A DNA stretch of 64,000 nucleotides from JACKHO01 sp041398745. Lineage in GTDB: Bacteria; Planctomycetota; Planctomycetia; Planctomycetales; Planctomycetaceae. The stretch is from NCBI GenBank assembly GCA_041398745.1, contig JAWKUB010000008.1, positions 248,001-312,000 of the forward strand, given 5' to 3'. Position 1 is the first letter of the stretch. The number at the start of each line of letters is the position of its first letter. Made by a program: the position numbers and the translations under genes. Shown piece by piece: positions 1-8,983 of the stretch. Under the pieces are notes generated by a model that was not told the origin of the DNA, searched no databases, and saw nothing but the letters and a program-made list of their open reading frames with translations.

Positions 1-1014
1 CTGGACGAAGCCCAGCGCATCAAAAACCGTGACTCGGTCACCTCAAAAACAGCTCGCGCGATTCCTCGCAAGCGGAGCCTGTGTCTAACTGGAACGCCCA
101 TCGAGAACCGCGCCGAAGAAATGTATTCCCTGTTTGAATTCATGGGAGTTATTCCACCGCACGCCACTCCCGACGTTCGGCAGCTTTCGAAGCTCAGCGA
201 AGTCCACATTTTGCGTCGCACCAAAGACCTCGTGATGAAGGACATGCCGCCCCGCTTGGATCGCGACGAAATCATTGAACTCAGTCCGGCGCAGCAGCAC
301 GCTTACCGCACAGCGGAGAAAGATGGTGTCATTCAGCTCAATGAAATGGGCGACTCCATTACCGTGCAGCACGTCTTCGAGTTGGTCATGCGGCTTAAGC
401 AAATTGCCAACTACGATCCTCTGACTGGTGAATCAGCCAAACTGGATCGCCTCGTGGCTGACATGGAAGAAATTTCCGCGAGCGGTGGAAAGGCCATTCT
501 GTTCAGCCAGTGGACCCGCACCATCGACTGGCTGGCCGAACGGACAACGCAGTTTGGTCGTCTCGTTTACCACGGTGGCGTTCCCACCAAAAAACGCGAG
601 CCCATTCTCGATCAGTTCAAGCATGATCCCAACGCGCATCTGTTGCTTATGAGCTACGGCACTGGCGCCGTGGGACTCAATCTGCAATTTGCCGGTTACG
701 TCTTTCTGTACGACCGCTGGTGGAATCCTGCGGTGGAAGATCAGGCCATCAACCGTGCGCATCGAATTGGCTGTAAAAGTCAGGTCATTGTCAGCAAGTT
801 CATTTGCAAAGACACTATCGAAGAACGCATCGACCTCGTGCTCCGCCAAAAGCGGGAACTGTTCCGCCGTGTACTCGGCGAAGGCGACAATGAAAACGAG
901 TCGCTCAGTCTCTCAGCCGGCGAAATCTTCGGCCTGTTCGATTTGAAGAAGCGAACGGGCAAGGGGGGGACAGCGTCCATTGGTCCCGCCCAACCCGGGC
1001 AGGATGCAGCCTGA
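1..1014 (+). CDS. SNF2/HepA-family helicase, C-terminal part (5' end outside window)
   Basis: The reading frame is open from base 1, so the gene begins upstream of the window. The visible 337 codons start inside helicase motif II (DEAQRIKN, codons 2-9) and continue through motif III (TGTPIENR), the linker with RRTKD, motif IV (ILFSQW), motif V (GTGAVGLNLQ) and motif VI (QAINRAHRIG). This order is that of SNF2-type double-stranded-DNA translocases of the bacterial RapA/HepA group, which use ATP to move along DNA and displace bound proteins. The motif V loop reads MSYGTGAVGLNLQ where many relatives have SLKAGGVGLNLT, a mild variation. The tail after motif VI is short and ends in a Gly/Pro/Gln-rich stretch, so no extra C-terminal domain is present. 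The N-terminal domains (SWIM/zinc or bromo-like) cannot be judged. Confidence 0.93.
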   Translation: MDEAQRIKNRDSVTSKTARAIPRKRSLCLTGTPIENRAEEMYSLFEFMGVIPPHATPDVRQLSKLSEVHILRRTKDLVMKDMPPRLDRDEIIELSPAQQHAYRTAEKDGVIQLNEMGDSITVQHVFELVMRLKQIANYDPLTGESAKLDRLVADMEEISASGGKAILFSQWTRTIDWLAERTTQFGRLVYHGGVPTKKREPILDQFKHDPNAHLLLMSYGTGAVGLNLQFAGYVFLYDRWWNPAVEDQAINRAHRIGCKSQVIVSKFICKDTIEERIDLVLRQKRELFRRVLGEGDNENESLSLSAGEIFGLFDLKKRTGKGGTASIGPAQPGQDAA

Positions 1015-1127
1015 GTTGCCAACTGGCTGCTGTCGAAACGAATCTCTGCCGATGCAGCAATATGCGCCGCGGTTTGCTAGATTTCATGCATACTGAAATC
1101 ACACCCATAGCATTCCGGAAGCTCAAA

Positions 1128-2093
1128 ATGCGATTGAACATTCAACTTCTCATCCTCTCGACGTTTGCTGTCGCGCTGTTTGAAGGAACTGCCCTCAAGG
1201 CCGCTGAAGTTTCATCGCCGAAGTATTCGGTTATTGCCGCTGACAAAGGGCATGTGGTGCGCTACTCCAAGACCGGTGAGGCGGAGTGGGAATTCAAAGG
1301 GGCAGGCAACGCACATTGCCTCAGGCAACTTCCGAATGGCAATTTGCTGACCCAGCTGAACTGGACCCGAATTGTGGAACTCAATCCCGCCGGCGAAATT
1401 GTGTGGGAGTACGACTCTGGAAAAATGAACGGCAACGAAGGGAAGCGGATCGAAGTCCATGCCTTTCAGCGCCTCGATAACGGTCTCACCATGATTGTTG
1501 AGAACGGCGTCGGCCGGATTATCGAAGTGGACCGAGACGGTGTCACTAAGCACAACACACCGTTCAAGGTTTCCCAGCCCAACGCACACCGCGACTGCCG
1601 CCAAGGCCGCAAACTGGAAAATGGAAACTATTTGCTCTGTCACGAAGGCGACGGACGCGTCACGGAATATGCACCCTCGGGAAAAATCGTCTGGGATTAC
1701 AACGTTCCCCTCTTTGGCAAAGAGCCGGCTGGTGGACATGGCCCTGAGGCGTGGGGAAATCAGGCCTTTAATGCCCTCCGACTCCCCAACGGCAACACGC
1801 TCATTGCGACAGGTAACGGACACAGTGTCATTGAAGTCACCCCGGGGAAAGAAATTGTCTGGCACCTCGCCCAGCATGACCTCCCCGGCATTACACTCGC
1901 CTGGATTACGTCGCTGGAAGTCTTGCCCAATGGCAACATCATTCTCGGTAACTGCCACGCTGGCCCGGACAATCCTCAACTCATCGAGGTCAACCGCGAC
2001 AAGCAGGTCGTCTGGACCTTCAAAGACTTCGACCTCCTCGGCGACGCCACCGCCGCGTCAGCCACCGTTGGTGTGGAGGGGGTACTGCGGTAG
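1128..2093 (+). CDS. Secreted beta-propeller protein (arylsulfotransferase/PQQ-like repeats)
   Basis: This 321-residue protein starts at ATG 1128, chosen because it begins a clean signal peptide (MRLNIQLL, then a hydrophobic run ending near ALKAAE). An in-frame upstream ATG at 1062 would bury that signal. The mature part is made of repeated blades with the pattern NGN-x-L followed by EV/EL-x-P-x-GEIVW, seen at least five times. This is the pattern of the arylsulfotransferase/PQQ-like beta-propeller proteins common in planctomycetes. No catalytic arylsulfotransferase histidine can be assigned with confidence, so a binding or structural role outside the cytoplasm is as likely as an enzyme. It stands alone between the helicase gene and the toxin-antitoxin pair. 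Confidence 0.8.
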   Translation: MRLNIQLLILSTFAVALFEGTALKAAEVSSPKYSVIAADKGHVVRYSKTGEAEWEFKGAGNAHCLRQLPNGNLLTQLNWTRIVELNPAGEIVWEYDSGKMNGNEGKRIEVHAFQRLDNGLTMIVENGVGRIIEVDRDGVTKHNTPFKVSQPNAHRDCRQGRKLENGNYLLCHEGDGRVTEYAPSGKIVWDYNVPLFGKEPAGGHGPEAWGNQAFNALRLPNGNTLIATGNGHSVIEVTPGKEIVWHLAQHDLPGITLAWITSLEVLPNGNIILGNCHAGPDNPQLIEVNRDKQVVWTFKDFDLLGDATAASATVGVEGVLR

Positions 2094-2181
2094 CTCAATG
2101 TGATATCGTTTCCTGCAACGACAGTCTGCACGAGATCACCGGTTTGGCTGTACTCACGGCAGCCTGTGAATTTTCAATCGA

Positions 2182-2478
2182 TCATCCGTCGTTGCCAATA
2201 GCTGGCTTTCGTTTGCCGTGAGCAACGGCGACAATCTCGATGCGATGCGGCGAAACGCGATACACCACGACATAAGGGAATCGTTTCATGATGTACTGGC
2301 GGGTGCCGTGCAGATACAGGGCCCAACGACTTGGAGCAATTTGGATGGCACGGCCCGCTTTTTGAAGTTCGTCCTGAAAAGCTTCTGCTGCGGAAATGCT
2401 CCGTTCAGCGTACCAGTTGTGTGCCTGAATCGCCTCGACTTGCGCGTCTGGATGAAATTCGAGTGGGAGACTATCCAT
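2182..2478 (-). CDS. Type II toxin of the RelE/ParE superfamily
   Basis: The 98-residue basic protein has the ParE-like layout: FHPDAQVEA near the N terminus, two helices (WYAERS...FQDEL), and a C-terminal sheet with RFPYVVVYRV and IEIVAVAHGKRKP. The AVAHGKR ending is typical of ParE/RelE toxins. ParE members poison DNA gyrase and RelE members cut mRNA; the sequence alone does not decide which. The start codon overlaps the stop of the upstream antitoxin gene by 8 bases, so the two are translationally coupled. The antitoxin comes first, the usual order. Confidence 0.85.
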   Translation of the reverse strand: MDSLPLEFHPDAQVEAIQAHNWYAERSISAAEAFQDELQKAGRAIQIAPSRWALYLHGTRQYIMKRFPYVVVYRVSPHRIEIVAVAHGKRKPAIGNDG

Positions 2479-2704
2479 TCCTGCGGTCGCGCATTGCCTG
2501 CATTACGTCGTCCCACGGAACGAGTCTCACTTTGCCGACGTCAATGGATTCGACCCGACGTTGGATTTCCTCGGCCCATGCCGCGTCTGCTTCCTCATCA
2601 CATTTCGGGTCGAGACTGTTGATGAGGGAAGCCGCTAGTTCCGCCCGTTCGGATTCCGGCAGACTTAGCGCTCTGTCCAGAAGTTGTTGAGTATTGACTT
2701 TCAT
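2471..2704 (-). CDS. Antitoxin, addiction-module component of the TIGR02574 type
   Basis: This small acidic protein (77 aa) begins with a segment like MKVNTQQLLDRALSLPES and contains ERAELAASLINSL and AWAEEIQRRV. These match the putative addiction module component family (TIGR02574) that accompanies ParE-like toxins. ATG 2704 is preferred over a GTG five codons upstream. The product is expected to bind and silence the toxin and to repress the shared promoter. The Glu-rich 'ESERAEL' helix and the C-terminal Arg-rich tail are visible. The gene lies immediately upstream of and overlaps the toxin gene. Confidence 0.82.
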   Translation of the reverse strand: MKVNTQQLLDRALSLPESERAELAASLINSLDPKCDEEADAAWAEEIQRRVESIDVGKVRLVPWDDVMQAMRDRRNG

Positions 2705-2803
2705 GTTCAGTGTCTCCACGCGACTCGACTGACACTACCGCTGTAACAGCACGGCGCTGCTGCCAGAAGTTAAGTATCAGTAGATTTTGGTCGGACTCAA
2801 GCC

Positions 2804-3433
2804 CTACTTCTTTGCCGGCTCCGGTTTCGCTGTGGCGGCTCGGAGTTCGAGGTCCTGGCCCCAACGGTACATGACGAATCCTACGACTGCCCCGACGACG
2901 GCACCGGAGAGGACGAGAGCCGGGCTGTTCGTGAATGTTGAGTTTTGTGCTGCGGCCTGGGTGGTGAGGACGAGGCCGACGACAGAGATGACGAGACCAA
3001 CTGCGTCGCTAATTGTTTCGGTGAGATTGATCTTCCCTTTCATTAGCAGCGCCAGTTTTCCGAGCACCAGTTGGAGCAGGTAGCTGACCACTCCAATGAC
3101 CATGAGCGTAAATGCTGACCAGTAGAATGGTGTCCCTTCAAAGGATTCTGCCAACTGGTAAATGGGCTGCAAGATTCCCGCACTGATTTCCTGTGCCCGC
3201 TGATCCTGGTCGACCTGATGGGCGATTTCGGATGCCTTCTCCTGTATGGGTTCGATGTGCTCTCCGACCTGGTTGACGAAGTCACCTGCCGCTCCTGAAT
3301 GACTTCCGTGATGCTCGTGTCCTTCTGCTGCGTGTTCAGCCTCGGCACCCGCCGGCTCTGCCTCCTGAGACATCACCGCAACAGGAAGCAGCAGCATGAG
3401 CGTAGTGGCGAGCACGAATTGATTGATGGACAC
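2804..3433 (-). CDS. Secreted/membrane protein of unknown function, three hydrophobic segments
   Basis: Not recognised. The 209-residue product has an N-terminal signal peptide (MSINQFVLATTLMLLLPVAVMSQ), then a His/Glu-rich stretch (AEHAAEGHEHHGSHSG) that could bind metal. An amphipathic helical region follows, and then three hydrophobic segments at about residues 105-125, 140-160 and 170-190. The C terminus is charged and ends in Pro/Lys. The layout suggests an inner-membrane protein with a short periplasmic metal-binding region. Neighbours give no functional clue: it lies between the antitoxin gene and lutB, with more than 80 bases free on each side. Confidence 0.65.
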   Translation of the reverse strand: MSINQFVLATTLMLLLPVAVMSQEAEPAGAEAEHAAEGHEHHGSHSGAAGDFVNQVGEHIEPIQEKASEIAHQVDQDQRAQEISAGILQPIYQLAESFEGTPFYWSAFTLMVIGVVSYLLQLVLGKLALLMKGKINLTETISDAVGLVISVVGLVLTTQAAAQNSTFTNSPALVLSGAVVGAVVGFVMYRWGQDLELRAATAKPEPAKK

Positions 3434-3566
3434 TGGTTTCTCCCTGAGGCACGTTTCGGGTTTGTTTCTTGCGTAATGTGCAAGACTGAGCAGGTCGTGG
3501 CCCGAGCCTTACGGCCTGCGGCTCACGAAGTGTGAACGCTTGATTGTACCCACCAGATCAATTCGA

Positions 3567-4949
3567 TTACGAACTTTTACGTCGCTGGCGATACAGTTCC
3601 CGGAAACTCTGACGCGGTGGCGTGGGAAGATCTCGCTGTTTACCCCAGGGATTTAGTGGGGAGTAAACAAGCCAGCGCGGGAGCCAGCGGAGCGCAGTGC
3701 GGCCCATCCATCCCGCCCAGCGGAAGAGTGCGGTACTCCCCAGAACTTTTCCAGCCAACCACATGCCCCAGCGTTTTGAAGGGGCGAGCAAACCTTTGAG
3801 GGCCAATTTGCTGCGCCAGGTGTAGAGCTGCTCGTGCAGGTTGATTTTGACTGGGCAAACGTCTGAGCACGAAGCACAAAGGGAGCAGGCATGCGGCAGG
3901 CTACTGTGCTGCTTGGCATCGAACGAAGGAGCCAGGATTGAGCCAATGGGGCCAGGGACGGTGTTACTGTAGCTGTGCCCACCACTGCGACGATACACCG
4001 GGCACGTGTTCATGCAGGCGCCGCAACGAATGCAGTTCAGTGACCTGCGGAATTCCTCGCTGGCAACGAGGTCGGAGCGTCCATTATCGACGAGCACAAT
4101 GTGCATTTCACAACCGGACTCGCGCGGCCCGTGGAAGTGTGTGCTGTAGGTGGTAATGGGCTGGCCAGTGGCAGAGCGGGCAAGCAGCCTCAGAAACACA
4201 CCGAGGTCTTTGGCGCGAGGAATGATTTTCTCAATCCCCATGCAGGCAATGTGCAGTTTCGGGAGTGACGTTCCGAGGTCGGCGTTTCCTTCATTGGTGC
4301 AGACCACCACGCCCCCCGTCTCGGCAATGGCGAAATTCACTCCGGTCAGCCCCGCATCGGCGGCAAGAAAACGTTGACGCAATTCCTGGCGTGCGGCTTC
4401 AGTGAGGTACTGAGGATCGGTCGCGCCTTTTTCTGTTCCGATTTTCTCATGGAACAGCTCCCCGATTTCTTCCCGCTTGGTGTGAATGGCGGGCATGACA
4501 ATGTGGCTGGGAGGCTCATTGCGGAGCTGGACAATCCATTCGCCGAGGTCCGTGTCGACGACTTCGATGCCATTCCGTTCGAGGAACGGATTCAGGTGGC
4601 ACTCTTCGGTGAGCATCGACTTGCTTTTGACAACTCGTTTCACGGAATGTTTCGTCAGCAAATCGAGTACAATTTGATTGTGCTCAGCGGCATCTTTGGC
4701 CCAGTGAACGTGAATGCCCCTGGCCTTCGCCTGTTTCTCAAACTGTTCGAGCAGCGTTGGCAAATTCGCCAGAGCATACTGTTTGATTTGAGAAGCCCGT
4801 TCCCTAAGCGTTTCCCATTCTGGTACGGTCGATGCCGCCTTGTCGCGTTTGGAACGAACGAACCACAACGTGTTGTCGTGCCATTTGGCACGTTCACGAT
4901 TCGCGACGAAAGCCGCGGCTTTGACAGGATGTGAAGCTTGGTCAGCCAA
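3567..4949 (-). CDS. lutB: LutB-like lactate utilization iron-sulfur protein
   Basis: The 460-residue protein matches LutB (YkgF) over its length. It has the LUD domain in the first 300 residues (including TGVNFAIAETGG and HGPRESGCEMHIVLVDNGR), then two 4Fe-4S cluster motifs, CIRCGACMNTCP and CSLCASCSDVCP, and a C-terminal extension. LutB is one of three proteins (LutA, LutB, LutC) that together oxidise L-lactate to pyruvate. No lutA or lutC lies beside it here; neighbours are an unknown membrane protein and a cyclophilin. The start is uncertain: no ATG fits, and TTG 4949 after a weak purine-rich stretch was chosen, but the frame stays open upstream. Confidence 0.92.
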   Translation of the reverse strand: MADQASHPVKAAAFVANRERAKWHDNTLWFVRSKRDKAASTVPEWETLRERASQIKQYALANLPTLLEQFEKQAKARGIHVHWAKDAAEHNQIVLDLLTKHSVKRVVKSKSMLTEECHLNPFLERNGIEVVDTDLGEWIVQLRNEPPSHIVMPAIHTKREEIGELFHEKIGTEKGATDPQYLTEAARQELRQRFLAADAGLTGVNFAIAETGGVVVCTNEGNADLGTSLPKLHIACMGIEKIIPRAKDLGVFLRLLARSATGQPITTYSTHFHGPRESGCEMHIVLVDNGRSDLVASEEFRRSLNCIRCGACMNTCPVYRRSGGHSYSNTVPGPIGSILAPSFDAKQHSSLPHACSLCASCSDVCPVKINLHEQLYTWRSKLALKGLLAPSKRWGMWLAGKVLGSTALFRWAGWMGRTALRWLPRWLVYSPLNPWGKQRDLPTPPRQSFRELYRQRRKSS

Positions 4950-5007
4950 TCTTCTCGATCCGTTGAGGCAGAAATAAAGTGGGACGAGCTACATCGTTCG
5001 GGACGAA

Positions 5008-5036
5008 GGTGACACAGACAGAAATGTCTGTGCCAC
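5008..5036. repeat. Short palindromic repeat, copy 1 of 3
   Basis: An 8-bp perfect stem CACAGACA / TGTCTGTG around a 4-base loop, extended outward by GGTG/CACC with one mismatch. The same unit occurs at 24474-24498 in the opposite orientation and, with a decayed right arm, at 12320-12340. It is intergenic, between lutB and the first cyclophilin gene. It resembles a REP-type element. Confidence 0.8.
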
Positions 5037-5053
5037 CGCGTCATTCGCAGACA

Positions 5054-5659
5054 TTACTCAACTTCAATAATGCGAGCCGTCTTGATGTAGTCGAGTTTCG
5101 GGAAGTTGGCCTTCAGGTACTCATTCCCTTCTGACTGAATCCGGCCCTGGCTCGGGCCACGTCCCTGAGGGGCGCCTTCGCCGTAGCCGTTATACAGTTT
5201 GTCGACGACTTCCATGCCGCCCACAACCTTGGCAAATGGCGAAAAACCTTGAGGGTCGAGGAAGCTATTGTTCCCGAAGTTAATGAACATTTGGCTGGTC
5301 CGTGTGTTTGGACCGGCGGTCGCGAAGGTCACCATGCCGCGAGTGTTTGACTGGGTGACTTTGTCGTCGGGAATGTTCTTGCTGCGCCATTTGGCGGCGA
5401 CTTCGGGATCGCCGTGGATGCCGAACTGCACCATGAATCCTTCAATAACGCGGAAGAAGCGGCACTCATCGAAGTGCTTGGCCTCGACCAGTTCCTTGAA
5501 GCGGGCGGCACCGTTCGGAGCCCAGTCGGGGTGAACCTCCATGACGAAGTCGCCTTGTGAGGTTTCAAACTTTACGTGAAACACTTTGTTCTCCTGGGAG
5601 TAAGCCTGGGAGGTCAGCGCGAACGCCAGACCCAGAACGCAAAAAACTTGTCGCAACAT
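5054..5659 (-). CDS. Secreted peptidyl-prolyl cis-trans isomerase, cyclophilin type
   Basis: The 201-residue protein has a signal peptide (ending near SQAYSQ) followed by a bacterial cyclophilin domain: FETSQGDFVMEVHPDWAP, FFRVIEGFMVQFG, GMVTFATAGPNTRTSQMFINFGNN, FAKVVGGMEVVD. Cyclophilins catalyse proline cis-trans isomerisation and help fold proteins, here outside the cytoplasm. The active-site Arg (FRVI), Gln (FINFG region SQMFIN) and Phe are present. A strong AGGAGG ribosome-binding site precedes ATG 5659. It lies 76 bases downstream of a paralogue on the same strand, so the two probably arose by tandem duplication and may be co-transcribed. Confidence 0.93.
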   Translation of the reverse strand: MLRQVFCVLGLAFALTSQAYSQENKVFHVKFETSQGDFVMEVHPDWAPNGAARFKELVEAKHFDECRFFRVIEGFMVQFGIHGDPEVAAKWRSKNIPDDKVTQSNTRGMVTFATAGPNTRTSQMFINFGNNSFLDPQGFSPFAKVVGGMEVVDKLYNGYGEGAPQGRGPSQGRIQSEGNEYLKANFPKLDYIKTARIIEVE

Positions 5660-5735
5660 AGGGAAACCTCCTGTAAATACTGGTCATCTGAATTGAGTAA
5701 GATGACAAATCCTTTGGGGTACAGTTGAGCGATAA

Positions 5736-6482
5736 TTACTCGGCCGCTGGTGCCTCTTCGCCAGTCGTTTCAGCGGCTGGCTCAGACGCTGGTTCTGCAT
5801 CGGCCGATTTCACTTCGATGATACGAGCCGTCTTAATGTAGTCGAGCTTAGGGAAGTCTTTGAGCAGGTAGCGATTGCCTTCCGACTCAATGCGACCTTG
5901 GTCTGGTCCATTCCCCATGGGAGCACCGTCTCCGTAACCATTGTAAAGCTGGTCAACAACTGCCATGCCTTCAACGACACGGCCGAATGGGGCAAACCGT
6001 TGGCCATCCAGGAAACTGTTATCCGCGTAGCTAATAAACAACTGCGTGCTTCGGGAGTTAGGCATTCCAGTTTGCGCGTAGGTCAACATGCCACGAGTGT
6101 TTGACTTGACGACCTTGTCGTCCAGAATGGAGTCGCCCCACTTCTTGTTTGTTGCAGGGTCGCCATTGATGCCGAACTGGGCCATGAAGCCTTCCACGAC
6201 TCGGAAGAAGCGACAGTCGTCGTAGAAGTTGTTTTCGACCAGTTCACGGAAGTGGGTTGCTCCATTGGGAGCCCATTCGGGATGAATTTCTACAACGAAA
6301 TCACCTTGAGACGTCTCGAACTTTACGAGGAAGGTTTCTGCATCTTCGCCGCTGAGAGTCACTCCCTTGGTTTCGGTGCTGTTCACAGAATCGGACTCGC
6401 TTGTCACAGGCTTGTCGACATGTTCAGCGACGCATCCGAGAAGAAGCAGAGCACATGCTGCGGCAAGAGTAGTTCGATTCAT
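5736..6482 (-). CDS. Cyclophilin-type peptidyl-prolyl isomerase, lipoprotein
   Basis: ATG 6482 was chosen because it gives a lipoprotein signal (MNRTTLAAACALLLLGC) with lipobox LLGC; longer versions would bury it. The mature part has a Ser/Thr-rich linker, then a cyclophilin domain closely similar to that of the downstream gene (FFRVVEGFMAQFG, RGMLTYAQTG, STQLFISYADN, FGRVVEGMAVVD). It ends with an Ala/Glu-rich tail that the paralogue lacks. It should therefore be membrane-anchored, while the paralogue is freely secreted. Both carry the same conserved end (FPKLDYIKTARIIEV) before the tail, which supports recent duplication. Confidence 0.92.
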   Translation of the reverse strand: MNRTTLAAACALLLLGCVAEHVDKPVTSESDSVNSTETKGVTLSGEDAETFLVKFETSQGDFVVEIHPEWAPNGATHFRELVENNFYDDCRFFRVVEGFMAQFGINGDPATNKKWGDSILDDKVVKSNTRGMLTYAQTGMPNSRSTQLFISYADNSFLDGQRFAPFGRVVEGMAVVDQLYNGYGDGAPMGNGPDQGRIESEGNRYLLKDFPKLDYIKTARIIEVKSADAEPASEPAAETTGEEAPAAE

Positions 6483-6612
6483 CCTGACAATTCCGATAAT
6501 GAATGATTTGAAGCGAGATCCCCAAGCCCGGGCACTCAATCGAGACCCTGGGAATTGGGACAGGTGAGAGTATGAAACGGCGAGACCGGAATCTGCAACC
6601 GCAGGAAGTCAG

Positions 6613-7695
6613 TTATTCCTCTTTCAGCTCTTCCGGGATATCTGGATACAGAATGAGCTTTTCGATCTCTTCTGCTGAAGGAGGATTGAGAGGCCGGATG
6701 ATCCGGAAGCCGACGAAGTCGGCATCGGTGAGGTACCACATACTTTGAGGAAGTTGCGGGTCCTGGATTTTCCAATCGGGGTTCGATGCAACACGGGCTG
6801 CACTACGGTGGAGTTCGGGATCATCCCACCAGGAACCGCCGCGAACAATGCGGGGGTACTCTTCACCGTTAGGGAGGCAGTAGGGGAACACGGCGGGTTT
6901 ATCACCACCGAATTGTGCATAGAACATGGGGTCGTAACGGTCGAGTGTCCACTCGGCGACATTACCATGCATGTCGTAGAGTCCCCAGGGATTCGGTTTC
7001 TTCTGGCCGACTTTGTGAGTGACATCATCGGAATTGCCGGGGTGCCAAGCGTAGTCGTCGAGTTGGCTGGCATCATCACCGAATGAGTAGGCGGTTGTTG
7101 TTCCAGCGCGACAGGCGTATTCCCATTCTGCTTCGGTTGGGAGTCGATAGTACTGTCCCGTCTTTTTGGACAGCCACTCGCAATACATTTTCGCCGAGAG
7201 TTGCGTCATGCAAATGACGGGAAATCCGTCGTGCCCCATACCGAATGTCATGTCGGTGTATTCTTTCGTCGGGCGTGTGACACCATCAGCCAGTTCATCG
7301 ATTTTGTCGGCTGGTCGACCGAGCAGTTCACGGCGCTGGATGTCCAAATTCATGCGCCAAGTATCATACTCCTCCCAGGTAATTTCGTATTTGCCCATCC
7401 AGAAGGGCTCGATTTTCACCGGGTGCTGTGGGCCTTCATCGTCATTGCGCCCTTCTTCCGTTTCCGGGCTTCCCATGGTGAACACACCACCAGGAATTGG
7501 CAGCATTTCGAAGGCAACTTCGGTGTCACGCAACTGCTGCTTGTATGGCTTCATTTCCGCTTCAGTCTTGGCCACGCTGTCGGGATCGCGGAGGAAGGGA
7601 TCTTTGGGATCGGGTTCGCCAGCGAGAACGAGTGGCATTGCCAGGGCGAGACAAGCGGTCACTTGCCAAACAGTGCGAATCGGGCGTAAGGTCAT
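6613..7695 (-). CDS. Secreted FGE-sulfatase (SUMF1/EgtB-type fold) protein
   Basis: The product (360 aa from ATG 7695, which opens a signal peptide ending near LVLAGE) carries the formylglycine-generating-enzyme fold: GGVFTMGSPETEEGRNDDEGP, VKIEPFWMGKYEITWEEY, YRLPTEAEWEYACRAGTTT, NPWGLYDMHGNVAEW, RIVRGGSWWDD. True formylglycine generators use two cysteines near the C-terminal GGS region; here that region reads GGSWWDDPE with no cysteine. The protein is therefore probably a family member with another role, as is frequent in planctomycetes. It is transcribed divergently from apbE, with start codons about 80 bases apart. Confidence 0.88.
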   Translation of the reverse strand: MTLRPIRTVWQVTACLALAMPLVLAGEPDPKDPFLRDPDSVAKTEAEMKPYKQQLRDTEVAFEMLPIPGGVFTMGSPETEEGRNDDEGPQHPVKIEPFWMGKYEITWEEYDTWRMNLDIQRRELLGRPADKIDELADGVTRPTKEYTDMTFGMGHDGFPVICMTQLSAKMYCEWLSKKTGQYYRLPTEAEWEYACRAGTTTAYSFGDDASQLDDYAWHPGNSDDVTHKVGQKKPNPWGLYDMHGNVAEWTLDRYDPMFYAQFGGDKPAVFPYCLPNGEEYPRIVRGGSWWDDPELHRSAARVASNPDWKIQDPQLPQSMWYLTDADFVGFRIIRPLNPPSAEEIEKLILYPDIPEELKEE

Positions 7696-7774
7696 GATAA
7701 AAATAGGGTTTGTTTCTGGGCGGGAATTCAGCAATGAAGGAATCCCTGTGATCCACCTCCGACAACTGCAAACC

Positions 7775-8800
7775 ATGTGGCCCATTTGGATGGGAACACT
7801 GCTGATTGCGTTGAGCTGTCATTCGGTGGGAGCAGATGTTGTGCTGGAACGGTTCCAGTACGAACAAATCCGCATGGGGATTCCCGTCAACATAACATTG
7901 TACGCCCCATCGGATTCGGTGGCAAACAAGGCGGCTGATGCGGCATATGCGCGTTTCCGGGAAATCGACCGGCTGCTGAGCGATTACGATCCTGACAGCG
8001 AACTCATGCGGTTGTGTGCAGCCCCCGCCAAAACGCCATTTCCGGTCAGTCAGGAGACGGCCTACGTTCTCGATTATTCACTGCAGCTCTCAAGAAAAAC
8101 GGACGGTGCATTTGATGTCAGCGTCGGGCATCTTACCCGTTTATGGCGTGTGGCCAGGCGCCGAAAGCGGCTTCCTGATCAGGGAAAACTGGATCAGGCC
8201 TTAAAACTCACGGGCTATCAACACATTCATGTCGACCTTGAGAACCGCAAGGTCTGCCTCGATTTGGAAGGCATGCAGCTCGACTTGGGGGCAATTGCCA
8301 AGGGATTTGCTGCCGATGAAGCGCTGAAGGCAATGCAGCAACACGGTGTGACCCGCGTATTAATTGATGCCGGAGGCGATTTGGTTCTCGGAGATCCCCC
8401 GCCGGAACGAGAGTCGTGGAAAGTCGCTATCGAACCGCTACGTATCGGAAAGGAAAGCGAGTCTCCGGTTTTTCTGGCACTCAGCAATTGTTCTGTCGCA
8501 ACGTCGGGCGATGCGTATCAACATGTGGAAATCGAGGGAGTTCGCTATTCGCACATTGTGAATCCAGGTACGGGACTTGGACTGACCACGCCGAGTAGCG
8601 TGACCGTCATCGCACCAACAGGAATCCTGGCCGACGCGCTTGCTTCGGCAGTCAGCGTATTGGGACCGGAGTCGGGGCTAAAGCTGGTGGGAACGTATTC
8701 CCGAAGCGAAGCGTTCGTTGTGTCGGTCAAGAATCCAACTGCCGCCACTAAGGCGGAAACGCATGTGACAACAGGGTTTGAAAGTTTCCTGTCGCCCTGA
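7775..8800 (+). CDS. apbE: FAD:protein FMN transferase (ApbE)
   Basis: ApbE attaches FMN to threonines of extracytoplasmic flavoproteins using FAD. Family motifs are present: EIDRLLSDYDPDSEL, DGAFDVSVGHLTRLW, LDLGAIAKGFAADEAL, LIDAGGDLVLGD, VATSGDAYQH, HIVNPGTG, and the metal-binding ADALASAVSVLG. ATG 7775 begins a signal peptide (MWPIWMGTLLIALSC...); the sequence ALSC could act as a weak lipobox. A GTG at 7748 and an ATG at 7694 are in frame but would bury the signal, and the latter overlaps the divergent gene. Length (341 aa) is normal. No Rnf or Nqr target genes are nearby. Confidence 0.92.
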   Translation: MWPIWMGTLLIALSCHSVGADVVLERFQYEQIRMGIPVNITLYAPSDSVANKAADAAYARFREIDRLLSDYDPDSELMRLCAAPAKTPFPVSQETAYVLDYSLQLSRKTDGAFDVSVGHLTRLWRVARRRKRLPDQGKLDQALKLTGYQHIHVDLENRKVCLDLEGMQLDLGAIAKGFAADEALKAMQQHGVTRVLIDAGGDLVLGDPPPERESWKVAIEPLRIGKESESPVFLALSNCSVATSGDAYQHVEIEGVRYSHIVNPGTGLGLTTPSSVTVIAPTGILADALASAVSVLGPESGLKLVGTYSRSEAFVVSVKNPTAATKAETHVTTGFESFLSP

Positions 8801-8983
8801 ACAGCATTCAGCTACTGCTAAATTGCACTTCGTCGTGATGACAACAACTTGCTACCAGATGCAGGAGCATTCAGCAAATTCCTCATGATCGATACAACCC
8901 CTCGTCGATAAAGGATTGGACTACGGCGAGATCCAGCAGGGTACTCGCGCTATTCGATGTTGGCTGATTTGGGGGGCACCAAA

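Noticed and set aside
7166..7774. Extended N-terminal frame upstream of apbE
   Set aside because: It overlaps the divergent FGE-like gene and would hide the ApbE signal peptide.
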